The translations under genes and the position numbers were made by a program. Of a stretch of 64,000 bases of DNA, positions 57,201-64,000 are shown piece after piece. Below the pieces are notes generated by a model. That model did no database searches and was not told where the DNA came from. It saw only the letters and a program-made list of their open reading frames with translations. The stretch comes from JALYYC01 sp039922495 (GTDB taxonomy: Bacteria > Chloroflexota > Dormibacteria > CF-121), in the NCBI GenBank assembly GCA_039922495.1, contig JBDTEO010000010.1, positions 45,375 through 109,374 on the forward strand. The letters run 5' to 3'. Numbering within the stretch: the first letter of the stretch is position 1; each line of letters starts with the position of its first letter.

Positions 57201-58232
57201 ATAAAGATCGCCCTCGACGCGATGGGCGGGGATTTCGCTCCCGAGCAGGTGGTCGAAGGCGGCGTCCGCGCCCACCGGGATCTGGGGGTCGAGGTCATCT
57301 TCGTCGGTCAAAAGGACCGACTCGACGCCGCGCTCGCCAGCTCCGGGGCCGGCAAGTGGGCCGAGATCGAGGATGCCCCCGAGGTGATCGCGATGGACGA
57401 ACATCCGGCGCAAGCGGTGCGCCAAAAGAAAGCCTCGTCGCTGGTCCGAGGCATCCAGATGGTGGAAGACGGCCGCGCGAAGGGCTTTGTCAGCGCTGGC
57501 AACAGCGGCGCGGTGATGGCTGCGGCGCTCTTCACCCTGCGTCGGATCCCCGGCGTGGACCGCCCCGCGATCGGCTCGCCGATCCCGACCTCAGCCGGTC
57601 CGTCCTGCTACCTGCTCGACGTCGGGGCCAACGTCGACGCCAAGCCGGAACACCTGCAGCAGTACGCGGTCCTCGGCAGCATCTACGCCGAGCGCCTGCT
57701 GGGCATCGCGACGCCCCGGGTTGCCCTCCTCAGCAACGGCGAAGAGCCTGGCAAGGGGAACCAGCTGGTCCAGGCGGCCGAGCGGCTCCTGCTCGGCCAG
57801 GCCGGCATCAACTTCATCGGCAACGTGGAAGGCAAGGACGTCTTTTGGGGCAAGGCCGATGTGATCGTGACCGACGGCTTTTCCGGCAATGTCTTGATCA
57901 AGACCGCGGAGGGCGTGGCCGAGTTCCTTTTTCGAAGCATGCGCGACAGCGTCAAGGGGGATCCACTGGCTGCCGTTGGCGGCTTGCTGCTCCGCCCCAA
58001 GCTCCGGGCGATCCGGGATCGCGCCGACTGGCGTGAGTTCGGCGGGGCACTCCTGCTGGGGGTCAATGGCGTGGTGGTGATCGCCCACGGGCGGTCCGAT
58101 GCCCGGGCCATCTACAACGCGATCCGGGTGGCGCGCGACGCGGTGGATCGACAGGTGGTCTCGTTATTCGCGTCCGCGTTTACGGGCTCCACTGCAGCCT
58201 CAACCCCATCCGCATCCCCTCTCGTAACATGA
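57201..58232 (+). CDS. plsX: phosphate acyltransferase PlsX
   Basis: PlsX converts acyl-ACP to acyl phosphate for phospholipid synthesis. The protein has DAMGGDFAPEQVVEG, SAGNSGAVMAAALF, LDVGANVDAKPEHLQQYAVL, LLSNGEEPGKG and TDGFSGNVLIKTAEG. The family starts M-[RK]-I-A-x-D-A-M-G-G-D. Here the in-frame codons before ATG 57222 read ATA AAG ATC GCC CTC GAC GCG, so ATA at 57201 aligns with the usual Met. No ATG, GTG, TTG or CTG precedes it after the gyrB stop; ATT 57183 is the other option. An ATG 57222 start would remove the conserved first strand. fabF follows closely. Confidence 0.92.
   Translation: MKIALDAMGGDFAPEQVVEGGVRAHRDLGVEVIFVGQKDRLDAALASSGAGKWAEIEDAPEVIAMDEHPAQAVRQKKASSLVRGIQMVEDGRAKGFVSAGNSGAVMAAALFTLRRIPGVDRPAIGSPIPTSAGPSCYLLDVGANVDAKPEHLQQYAVLGSIYAERLLGIATPRVALLSNGEEPGKGNQLVQAAERLLLGQAGINFIGNVEGKDVFWGKADVIVTDGFSGNVLIKTAEGVAEFLFRSMRDSVKGDPLAAVGGLLLRPKLRAIRDRADWREFGGALLLGVNGVVVIAHGRSDARAIYNAIRVARDAVDRQVVSLFASAFTGSTAASTPSASPLVT
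58225..58230 (+). promoter_or_regulatory. -10 element (TAACAT) of fabF, leaderless
   Basis: TAACAT spans the plsX stop region and is followed by 6 nt and ATG 58237, giving fabF its own promoter inside the operon. Confidence 0.5.
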
Positions 58233-58236
58233 CGCC

Positions 58237-59514
58237 ATGGTGGGCACCAACGGCGCACGCCAGGAGCACCGCGTCGTGGTGACGGGGATGGGCGTGGTGG
58301 CCCCCAACGGCAATACCCTTGGCGAGTTCTGGGACAGCCTGATCGAGGGACGGTCCGGCCTCGGCATCGCCACCTCGGTCGATGTTTCCGACCTCCAGGT
58401 CAAGGTGGTCGCCGAACTGAAGAACTTCGACCCCAGGCAGTATATGGACTTCAAGGAAGCCAAGCGCATGGCGCGCTTCAGCCAGGTCGGCGTGGCGGCC
58501 GCCCGGATGGCGATCGACCAATCCGGCCTCCAGCTGAAGGATGAGGACCGCACCCGGATCGGCTGTGAGGTCGGCACCGGGATCGGCGGCTTCAAGGAGA
58601 TCTCGGAGGAGATCGTGGCCTTCGCCCTCCGCGGCGAGCGCGGACCGGAGCGGATTTCGCCCTTCTTCGTGCCCCGGGTGATTCCCAACATGGCCTCCTG
58701 CCAGATCGCGATCCAGTTCGGCCTCGAAGGCCCGAACAACACCGACACCACCGCCTGTGCCGCCTCGACCCAGGCGCTGGGGAATGCCTACCGCGTGCTG
58801 CAGCGCGGCGATGCGGATGTCATGCTGGCCGGCGGCGCGGAGGCCAACCTCTGCCGCTTTGGCCTGGCGTCGTTCGCCGCGATGAAAGTGCTCTCGACCT
58901 ACAGCGAGGATCCGACCAAGGCCAGCCGGCCCTTCGACGCCCATCGCGACGGCTTCGTGCCGGGTGAGGGTGCCGGGATGCTCGTGCTCGAGACGCTCGA
59001 GCACGCGCTGGGCCGCCAGGCCGAGATCTACGCGGAGCTGATCGGCTTCGCCGTCACCGACGACGCCTTCCACATCGTCATGCCCGAGGAAGACGGCGAC
59101 GGGCCGGCCCGGGCGATGGCCAAGGCGCTCGAGGACGCCCACGTCCAGCCGGAGGACATCGACTACATCAATGCCCACGGCACCTCGACGCAACTCAATG
59201 ACAAATCGGAGACCGCGGCGATCAAGCGGGTCATGGGCGATCGCGCCGGGAAGATTCCCATCTCCTCGACCAAGTCGATGATCGGGCACCTGCTGGGAGC
59301 CGCCGGGGCGGTCGAGGCGATCGCCTGCATCCTGTCGATGAACAACGGCATCGTGCACCCGACCATCAACCTGGAACACCCGGATCCCGATTGTGATCTC
59401 GACTACGTCCCGAATGAGTCGCGCCGCCACGAGATCGACGTCGCGATGTCCAACTCGTTTGGATTCGGCGGACAAAATGCCTGCATCGTCCTGAAACGAT
59501 TTGAAAATAACTAG
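58237..59514 (+). CDS. fabF: beta-ketoacyl-ACP synthase II
   Basis: This 425-residue condensing enzyme has the Cys-His-His triad C174 (TTACAASTQALG), H314 (INAHGTSTQLND) and H351 (SMIGHLLGAAG). It also has the start RVVVTGMGVVAPNGN and the end NSFGFGGQNACIVLKRF. It elongates acyl-ACP with malonyl-ACP. It lies 4 nt after plsX, grouping fatty acid elongation with phospholipid entry, inserted between the two gyrase genes. acpP, which often sits between plsX and fabF, is absent here. Confidence 0.96.
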   Translation: MVGTNGARQEHRVVVTGMGVVAPNGNTLGEFWDSLIEGRSGLGIATSVDVSDLQVKVVAELKNFDPRQYMDFKEAKRMARFSQVGVAAARMAIDQSGLQLKDEDRTRIGCEVGTGIGGFKEISEEIVAFALRGERGPERISPFFVPRVIPNMASCQIAIQFGLEGPNNTDTTACAASTQALGNAYRVLQRGDADVMLAGGAEANLCRFGLASFAAMKVLSTYSEDPTKASRPFDAHRDGFVPGEGAGMLVLETLEHALGRQAEIYAELIGFAVTDDAFHIVMPEEDGDGPARAMAKALEDAHVQPEDIDYINAHGTSTQLNDKSETAAIKRVMGDRAGKIPISSTKSMIGHLLGAAGAVEAIACILSMNNGIVHPTINLEHPDPDCDLDYVPNESRRHEIDVAMSNSFGFGGQNACIVLKRFENN

Positions 59515-59538
59515 GCGTTCGCCGAGCGGAGGACCCGA

Positions 59539-61992
59539 ATGGAACCACTGAGCATCGGCACCGTCCTGCCCCTGAAGCTCGAGGCCGAGATGCGCTCGAG
59601 CTACATGGATTACGCGATGAGCGTCATCGTTAGCCGGGCGCTGCCGGACGTGCGCGATGGGCTCAAGCCAGTGCACCGACGCATTCTCTACGCCATGAAC
59701 GATCAGGGAATGACGCCGGGCGCCAGGTACCAGAAATGCGCCGCCATCGTCGGCGAGGTGCTCAAGCACTACCACCCGCATGGGGACGCGTCCGTTTACG
59801 ACACCCTGGTGCGGATGGCCCAGGACTTCTCCCTCCGCTACCCACTGGTCGATGGCCAGGGTAATTTCGGCTCGATCGATGGCGACTCCGCGGCGGCTTA
59901 TCGATATACCGAGGCAAGGCTGGCCCCGATGGCCGCTGAGTTGCTCGTCGATCTGGAGAAGGACACGGTCGACTTCGGGGACAACTATGCGGCCACAAAG
60001 CAGGAACCGCTCGTCCTGCCGGCCCGTGTTCCCAACCTTCTCATCAACGGTTCGTCGGGCATCGCGGTGGGAATGACCACCAATATCCCGCCGCATAACC
60101 TGGCAGAGGTCTGTGACGGTGAGACGTACCTGATTGATCACCCTGATGCGACCACCGAAGACCTGATGAAGCTGGTCAGAGGGCCGGACTTCCCGACCGG
60201 TGGCATCATCATCGGCCGCGAGGGGATCGCCTCCGCCTACGGGACCGGGCACGGCCGCTTGATCGTGCGCGCCCGGCATACCTTCGAGGAAGCCAAGAAT
60301 GGTCGCGAGCGGATCATCATCACCGAGATCCCGTACATGGTCAATAAGGCGACCCTGGTCGCCCGCATCGCCGAGCTGGTCGGCGAACGCAAGCTCGAAG
60401 GCATTGCCGACCTCAACGAAGAATCCGACCGGCACGGCATGCGGATCGTCATCGAGCTGAAGAAGGACGCTCGAGCGCTGACCGTGCTCAACAACCTCTA
60501 CAAGCACACCGCCCTGCAGACCACCTTCGGCGTGATCTCGCTGGCGCTGGTCGACGGCCGGCCGGTGGTGCTCAACCTCAAGGCGCTGCTGCAGCATCAC
60601 ATCGATCACCGCCGCCAGGTCATCACCCGCCGGTCGCGCCATGACCTGGAGAAGGCCCGCGATCGCGCCCATCTCCTCGAAGGCCTCAAGATCGCGTTGG
60701 ACAATCTCGATGCGGTCATCAAGACCATCCGAGAGTCGCAGGATGAGAAGCAGGCGCAAGAGCGGATGCAGGAACGCTTCAAGCTCTCCGAGCGCCAGTC
60801 GAAGGCCATCATCGATATGCGCCTCGGCCGCCTGACCCGCCTGGAGCGGAACAAGGTCGAGGAAGAGTACGCGGAGGTGATCAAGCGGATCGCCTACTTC
60901 GAGGATCTCCTCCAGCACGAGGCCAAGATCCTGATGCTGATCAAAGAGGACCTCGCCGAGCTCAAGAAGAAATATGGCGACCCGCGCCGGACGCAGCTGG
61001 ACTTCCAGGGGTCGGTGGAGCTAAACGAAGAAGACCTGGTTCCTAAGGAAGATGTCGTCGTTACCCTGACGCACCGCGGCTATGTCAAGCGGGTGCCGGC
61101 CACGACCTACCGACCGCAGCGGCGCGGTGGCAAGGGGGTGCTCGGGGCGGCCCGGGTCGAGTCCGACTTCGTCGAGCACCTCGCGATCTCGTCCACCCAT
61201 TCCGACATGCTCTTTTTCACCAACCACGGATCAGTCTTTCGGTTGCGAGTCCATGAGATCCCCGATGTGAACCGGCAGGCCAAGGGCCTGCCGATCGCCA
61301 ACCTGATCGACATCGATCCGAAGGACAAGATCACGGCGGTGGTTGGCATCACCGATTGGGCCGAGGACCGCTACCTGGTCATGGTGACCCGTCAGGGCAC
61401 CATCAAGAAGACCCCGGCCCGCCTCTACAGCCAGGTGCGCCGGAACGGCTTGATCGCGATCGACCTCGACGAGGGCGATGAGCTTAACTGGGTCAAGTTG
61501 AGCAGCGGCTCCGACGAGCTGATCATCGCCACCACCGACGGCAAGGCGGTTCGGTTCAACGAAAAGCAGGCGCGCCCGATGGGTCGCGATACCCACGGCG
61601 TCCGGGCCATCACCCTGCGCAAGGGCGCGCTCGTCGCTGGCTTCGATATCGTCCGCAAGGATGCCTATCTGCTGGTCGTCTCGGCGCGCGGCTACGGCAA
61701 GCTCACGCCGCTCACGGAATACCCCTCGCACAGCCGTGGCGGCCAGGGTGTCTACACCATGGCCGTCACCGAGCGAACCGGAGCCCTGGTGGGGATGCGC
61801 GTGGTGATCGATCCCAAGGAGGAGCAGCTGATCGTCATCTCGGAAGGCGGTCAGGTTATCCGGATGCCGGTCGAGAATATTCGGATTGCCGGACGGCAAA
61901 CCCAGGGCGTGATCATCATGCGTCTCGACGAGGGCGACACGGTGGCAACCATCGCCGGTGTCGGATCAGCCGAGGAGGGCGACGAGTCCTAG
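59539..61992 (+). CDS. gyrA: DNA gyrase subunit A
   Basis: This 817-residue GyrA has SSYMDYAMSVIVSRALPDVR, the active tyrosine Y123 in AAYRYTEARLAP, and a coiled coil. The C-terminal wrapping domain carries the GyrA box QRRGGKG, which proves gyrase rather than topoisomerase IV. The quinolone-binding position equivalent to E. coli S83 is alanine (HPHGDASVYDT), as in Mycobacterium tuberculosis. GGAGG precedes ATG 59539. It cuts and religates the DNA gate for supercoiling with GyrB. Confidence 0.97.
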   Translation: MEPLSIGTVLPLKLEAEMRSSYMDYAMSVIVSRALPDVRDGLKPVHRRILYAMNDQGMTPGARYQKCAAIVGEVLKHYHPHGDASVYDTLVRMAQDFSLRYPLVDGQGNFGSIDGDSAAAYRYTEARLAPMAAELLVDLEKDTVDFGDNYAATKQEPLVLPARVPNLLINGSSGIAVGMTTNIPPHNLAEVCDGETYLIDHPDATTEDLMKLVRGPDFPTGGIIIGREGIASAYGTGHGRLIVRARHTFEEAKNGRERIIITEIPYMVNKATLVARIAELVGERKLEGIADLNEESDRHGMRIVIELKKDARALTVLNNLYKHTALQTTFGVISLALVDGRPVVLNLKALLQHHIDHRRQVITRRSRHDLEKARDRAHLLEGLKIALDNLDAVIKTIRESQDEKQAQERMQERFKLSERQSKAIIDMRLGRLTRLERNKVEEEYAEVIKRIAYFEDLLQHEAKILMLIKEDLAELKKKYGDPRRTQLDFQGSVELNEEDLVPKEDVVVTLTHRGYVKRVPATTYRPQRRGGKGVLGAARVESDFVEHLAISSTHSDMLFFTNHGSVFRLRVHEIPDVNRQAKGLPIANLIDIDPKDKITAVVGITDWAEDRYLVMVTRQGTIKKTPARLYSQVRRNGLIAIDLDEGDELNWVKLSSGSDELIIATTDGKAVRFNEKQARPMGRDTHGVRAITLRKGALVAGFDIVRKDAYLLVVSARGYGKLTPLTEYPSHSRGGQGVYTMAVTERTGALVGMRVVIDPKEEQLIVISEGGQVIRMPVENIRIAGRQTQGVIIMRLDEGDTVATIAGVGSAEEGDES

Positions 61993-62015
61993 CCGTCGCG
62001 ATCGCGGCCGGCTGC

Positions 62016-62306
62016 GTGGCCCTTGGCGGCGTGGTGCTGATCTCTGCGGGTGTCGGCACCCGGCGGGCCTACCGCGCCGTCGGTCGCCGGGCCGCGCATC
62101 TGTCCCACTACGCCTACGAGGAAGCCGATGCCCTCCAAACCGTGGCGCTGCGGTTGAACGAGCATGGGTACGCGCTGCAACGGACCTCGACGCTGCTCTT
62201 CCCCAAGCTGCAGGAGCTCGCGAGCTTCCTCGATCAGCCGCTGGTGGCCGCCGCGGTGCCCTGGCTGCTGCGTCGGATGCTCGCCCGGCCCTTCAAGAAG
62301 CGCTAG
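62016..62306 (+). CDS. small single-pass membrane protein
   Basis: This protein of 96 residues or a little more is unrecognised. The N-terminal hydrophobic segment (ALGGVVLISAG) is extended in frame upstream by VLAVAIAAGCV, which would complete a transmembrane helix. No NTG start lies there, so the real start may again be non-standard. A cytoplasmic amphipathic part follows (RAYRAVGRRAAHLSHYAYEE, LLFPKLQELASFL), ending with a basic ARPFKKR. It begins just after gyrA and converges on the Kelch-like gene. Confidence 0.5.
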   Translation: MALGGVVLISAGVGTRRAYRAVGRRAAHLSHYAYEEADALQTVALRLNEHGYALQRTSTLLFPKLQELASFLDQPLVAAAVPWLLRRMLARPFKKR

Positions 62307-62328
62307 TCCGAACTGTCCGGGATGCCGA

Positions 62329-63729
62329 CTACTGCAAGGAGCCGGCCAGGGTAAGAAATTCCGCGTCAGTAAGACCTCTCGCCGAGATGAGGTATGGAAT
62401 GCCGGAGGTGTTTTTAAGTCCGAAATCTGAGCTCGAGTGCCCCGGGCGCTCCATCCACCAGATGCTTCGCCAGCCGGTCGGGTCATCAGCGATGGACTGA
62501 TAATTCGTCGCATCCCGCCTGAATAGAATCGGCTTGGTGGCGGCGCCCAGGTTGGAATTTCCCGGCACGACCACGGCGATCGTGATCTCGATGGTTCGGT
62601 CGTCGTTCATGGCCCGCAAGGAGAAACCCGTCGTGTCCGCGGTTACCACCGCCTGATCCACGCCCGCAGGCAGCCGCGGCAGCAGGACCGGGCGCGTGTT
62701 GGTGACCATGCGGCGAACGGTGGCCTCCGCGGTTGTCGTTGGCACGATGGCCGTCCCCGCCACGATCGCCGGCGGCGTGCCGGCTCCAATCGCTTTCCAA
62801 TCGCGTCCATTCCAGGCATACAGGCTGCCGACGGTGCCCTGGTCCGGGCCCACGAAGGCGATTACCGCCGTCAGCGCCGAGTCGTACACAAGGGCGGATG
62901 GCAAGCTATTGCCAGGTGAATGCTGGGGGTGCGCACGGAGCCACTTGGAACCATCCCAGATCCAGTTGTCATCACCCGGGCCGCCTCCATACATCACGAC
63001 CTTGCCACGTGCCATGTCGAGCACGGGCGCGAGCGGCGACTGTTCGGGTACGTGGCCGTTGTCCAGAAGCCCCCAATCCGAGCCGGTCCAACCCCACGTC
63101 TCCGTCCGATCGCCATCGGCAGTCCCCCCCACCAGGATGATCCGGGTGCTGTCGAACACGAGATTGCCTAACTCGAGATCGGGAACGTGCGCCGGCTGAA
63201 GCTGTGTCCAATCCTTGCCGTCCCAACTCCATGTTTGGTGTTGAAACTGGAACAGGAGCGTCCGATGACTGACCGGGTCGTACGCTAACGACCCCGATTG
63301 GGAGGTGACCGGTGCGTGGTCCGGGTGGCGCAAAGCCCAGTTCGAGCCGTTCCATTCCCACGTATCAGTCAAGTAGTCGTGGTTGAGGCCGCCATAGAGG
63401 ATGGTCATGTGCCGCGAGCTGTCGTATGCGAGCAGGGCACCGTCGCGCGTCGTCGGGCTGGTCGTGGGCATGCGCCGCGTCCATGTCCGGCCGTCCCAGG
63501 TCCAGGTTTGTAACCGTCCGGCCTGTTGGCTCGCCCCAGGCGTCACCAGGACCACGACCTTGCGGGCCAGGTCATAGACCATGGGGCCGTTCGCCGGCAG
63601 GCGCGTTTGGGTGGTGAGGGATGGCTTTGGCGGGATGCTAGCGGTCGTTGAGGCGCATGACGCGACCACCATCGCCGTCAAGGCGAATGTCACCGCGTGT
63701 GGCCAGCGCCCCAACCGATCCGGTTGCAT
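62329..63729 (-). CDS. lipoprotein with Kelch/galactose-oxidase-like propeller repeats
   Basis: This 466-residue exported protein has a lipobox-like VVASC (cysteine near 25). At least five repeats follow of the type W-x-W-(D/N)-G-x-x-W (TWTWDGRTWTRR, TWEWNGSNWALR, TWSWDGKDWTQL, TWGWTGSDWGLL, NWIWDGSKWLRA), each preceded by a LLYD or LVYD-like strand. This is a Kelch-like propeller. A separate C-terminal domain of about 130 residues is unrecognised. GGCAGG precedes ATG 63729. It is probably a surface or wall protein; the ligand is unknown. Confidence 0.72.
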   Translation of the reverse strand: MQPDRLGRWPHAVTFALTAMVVASCASTTASIPPKPSLTTQTRLPANGPMVYDLARKVVVLVTPGASQQAGRLQTWTWDGRTWTRRMPTTSPTTRDGALLAYDSSRHMTILYGGLNHDYLTDTWEWNGSNWALRHPDHAPVTSQSGSLAYDPVSHRTLLFQFQHQTWSWDGKDWTQLQPAHVPDLELGNLVFDSTRIILVGGTADGDRTETWGWTGSDWGLLDNGHVPEQSPLAPVLDMARGKVVMYGGGPGDDNWIWDGSKWLRAHPQHSPGNSLPSALVYDSALTAVIAFVGPDQGTVGSLYAWNGRDWKAIGAGTPPAIVAGTAIVPTTTAEATVRRMVTNTRPVLLPRLPAGVDQAVVTADTTGFSLRAMNDDRTIEITIAVVVPGNSNLGAATKPILFRRDATNYQSIADDPTGWRSIWWMERPGHSSSDFGLKNTSGIPYLISARGLTDAEFLTLAGSLQ

Positions 63730-63855
63730 CCTGCCACTTCAACGTGGTCGGGAGTGGAACCGTTACCAGAGACTCGGGCTAGCTGAAGTTCCCGTATAGA
63801 TATGGCGCGAGTTACCCGACCTTGGTGAAGGCCGCGAGCCAGGGCTGGAGGTGCA
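63730..63855. other. gap between the Kelch-like gene and the IS transposase
   Basis: This 126-bp stretch has no gene. It should contain one terminal inverted repeat of the insertion sequence, but the other end lies outside the window, so the repeat cannot be identified. Confidence 0.4.
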
Positions 63856-64000
63856 TCAGAGCCGGGATGTGCTAAAGCCCCGATCGGTGAACGGAGTGCC
63901 GTTGTAGCGCTCGGCGGGGGTGATCCAGCCGAGGGTGCCGCTCAGCCGGTGGTAGTTGTAGTAGCGGTCGAAGTTGGCCAGGGCGGCTTCGGCCTCCGTC
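63856..64000 (-). CDS. IS-element DDE transposase, C-terminal fragment (cut by window edge)
   Basis: The minus strand encodes the C-terminal end of an integrase-core (rve) transposase: FDRYYNYHRLSGTLGWITPA, then AERYNGTPFTDRGF. This is typical of IS481/IS3-type enzymes where YN-x-x-R and TP-A-E-R motifs close the catalytic domain. The stop is at 63856; the gene runs off the right edge. It is the only transposase sequence in the window. Confidence 0.8.
   Translation of the reverse strand, partial: TEAEAALANFDRYYNYHRLSGTLGWITPAERYNGTPFTDRGFSTSRL

Noticed and set aside
58180..60918. 912-codon open frame on the minus strand across fabF and gyrA
   Set aside because: It is antisense to two certain genes, and its residues mirror GC-rich codon structure. 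No domain or start signal supports it.
61958..62500. 180-codon plus-strand frame after gyrA
   Set aside because: It is Arg/Pro-rich shadow sequence in another frame; the 62016-62306 frame gives a coherent small membrane protein.
1..64000. CRISPR arrays, tRNA or rRNA genes, prophage
   Set aside because: No regularly spaced repeats, no tRNA-like cloverleaf with CCA end and no rRNA stretches were noticed. The only mobile trace is the transposase fragment at the right edge.

Overview
The window is about 64 kb of GC-rich bacterial chromosome, densely packed and with little mobile DNA. It contains the replication origin neighbourhood. dnaA, dnaN, recF, a DUF721 gene and a UvrD-type helicase point left from about 39.7 kb. 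rpmH, rnpA, yidD, yidC and jag point right from 40.0 kb. Between them lies a 314-bp gap with DnaA boxes. parA/parB and a parS-like palindrome follow at 45-47 kb, and gyrB and gyrA at 55-62 kb. High GC, Actinobacteria-like MoxR/DUF58/DUF4129/SpoIIM genes, FemX-type ligases, many Ig-like/beta-propeller surface proteins and many leaderless start signals fit a Chloroflexota or Ca. Dormibacterota (AD3)-like lineage. That placement is inference; no rRNA gene is present to fix it.

Layout. 0-8.7 kb: the end of a SpoIIM-family gene, a membrane-anchored Ig/propeller protein, a VapBC pair, then the FmdB / membrane protein / DUF4129 / DUF4350 / MoxR / DUF58 operon read leftward. 8.7-13.6 kb: rsmG, an SH3 protein, a methyltransferase, and an ECF sigma / membrane protein / lipoprotein operon. 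13.7-17.6 kb: murE divergent from folP-folK-glycosyltransferase. 17.6-21.5 kb: two FemX-like ligases co-oriented with a PAS histidine kinase and an OmpR-type regulator. 21.6-32.8 kb: a DUF4388 protein, an Ig/TolB-like lipoprotein, an MFS transporter, a TetR-MMPL pair, a GT4 glycosyltransferase, a K+ channel and an MGDG-synthase-like glycosyltransferase. 32.8-47 kb: the origin region, an M16 peptidase, lepB, ndk and parAB. 47-50.3 kb: NfeD, an SPFH protein and a CPBP protease. 50.3-55.2 kb: a truncated sigma-like gene followed by gcvT-gcvH-gcvPA-gcvPB. 55.3-62.3 kb: gyrB, plsX, fabF, gyrA and a small membrane protein. 62.3-64 kb: a Kelch-like lipoprotein and the 3' end of an IS transposase.

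The most unusual signals concern translation initiation. First, at least four genes (channel, MGDG-like glycosyltransferase, CPBP protease, gcvPB), and probably a fifth (the Ig/propeller protein at the left end), recover family-typical N-termini only from an in-frame CTG. In three of them the CTG forms a 4-nt CTGA overlap with the previous stop, the exact counterpart of the ATGA, GTGA and TTGA overlaps elsewhere in the window. plsX appears to start at ATA. Second, about ten genes carry a TANNNT -10 hexamer 6-7 nt before the start codon, as expected for leaderless mRNAs. These include the divergent murE/folP pair, whose -10 boxes overlap in a 23-bp gap. Other points of interest are the truncated sigma-like protein ahead of the glycine cleavage genes, a probable sigma-region-2-like domain fused to a membrane Ig/propeller protein, and a MurE with an EDPR substrate motif next to tandem FemX ligases.
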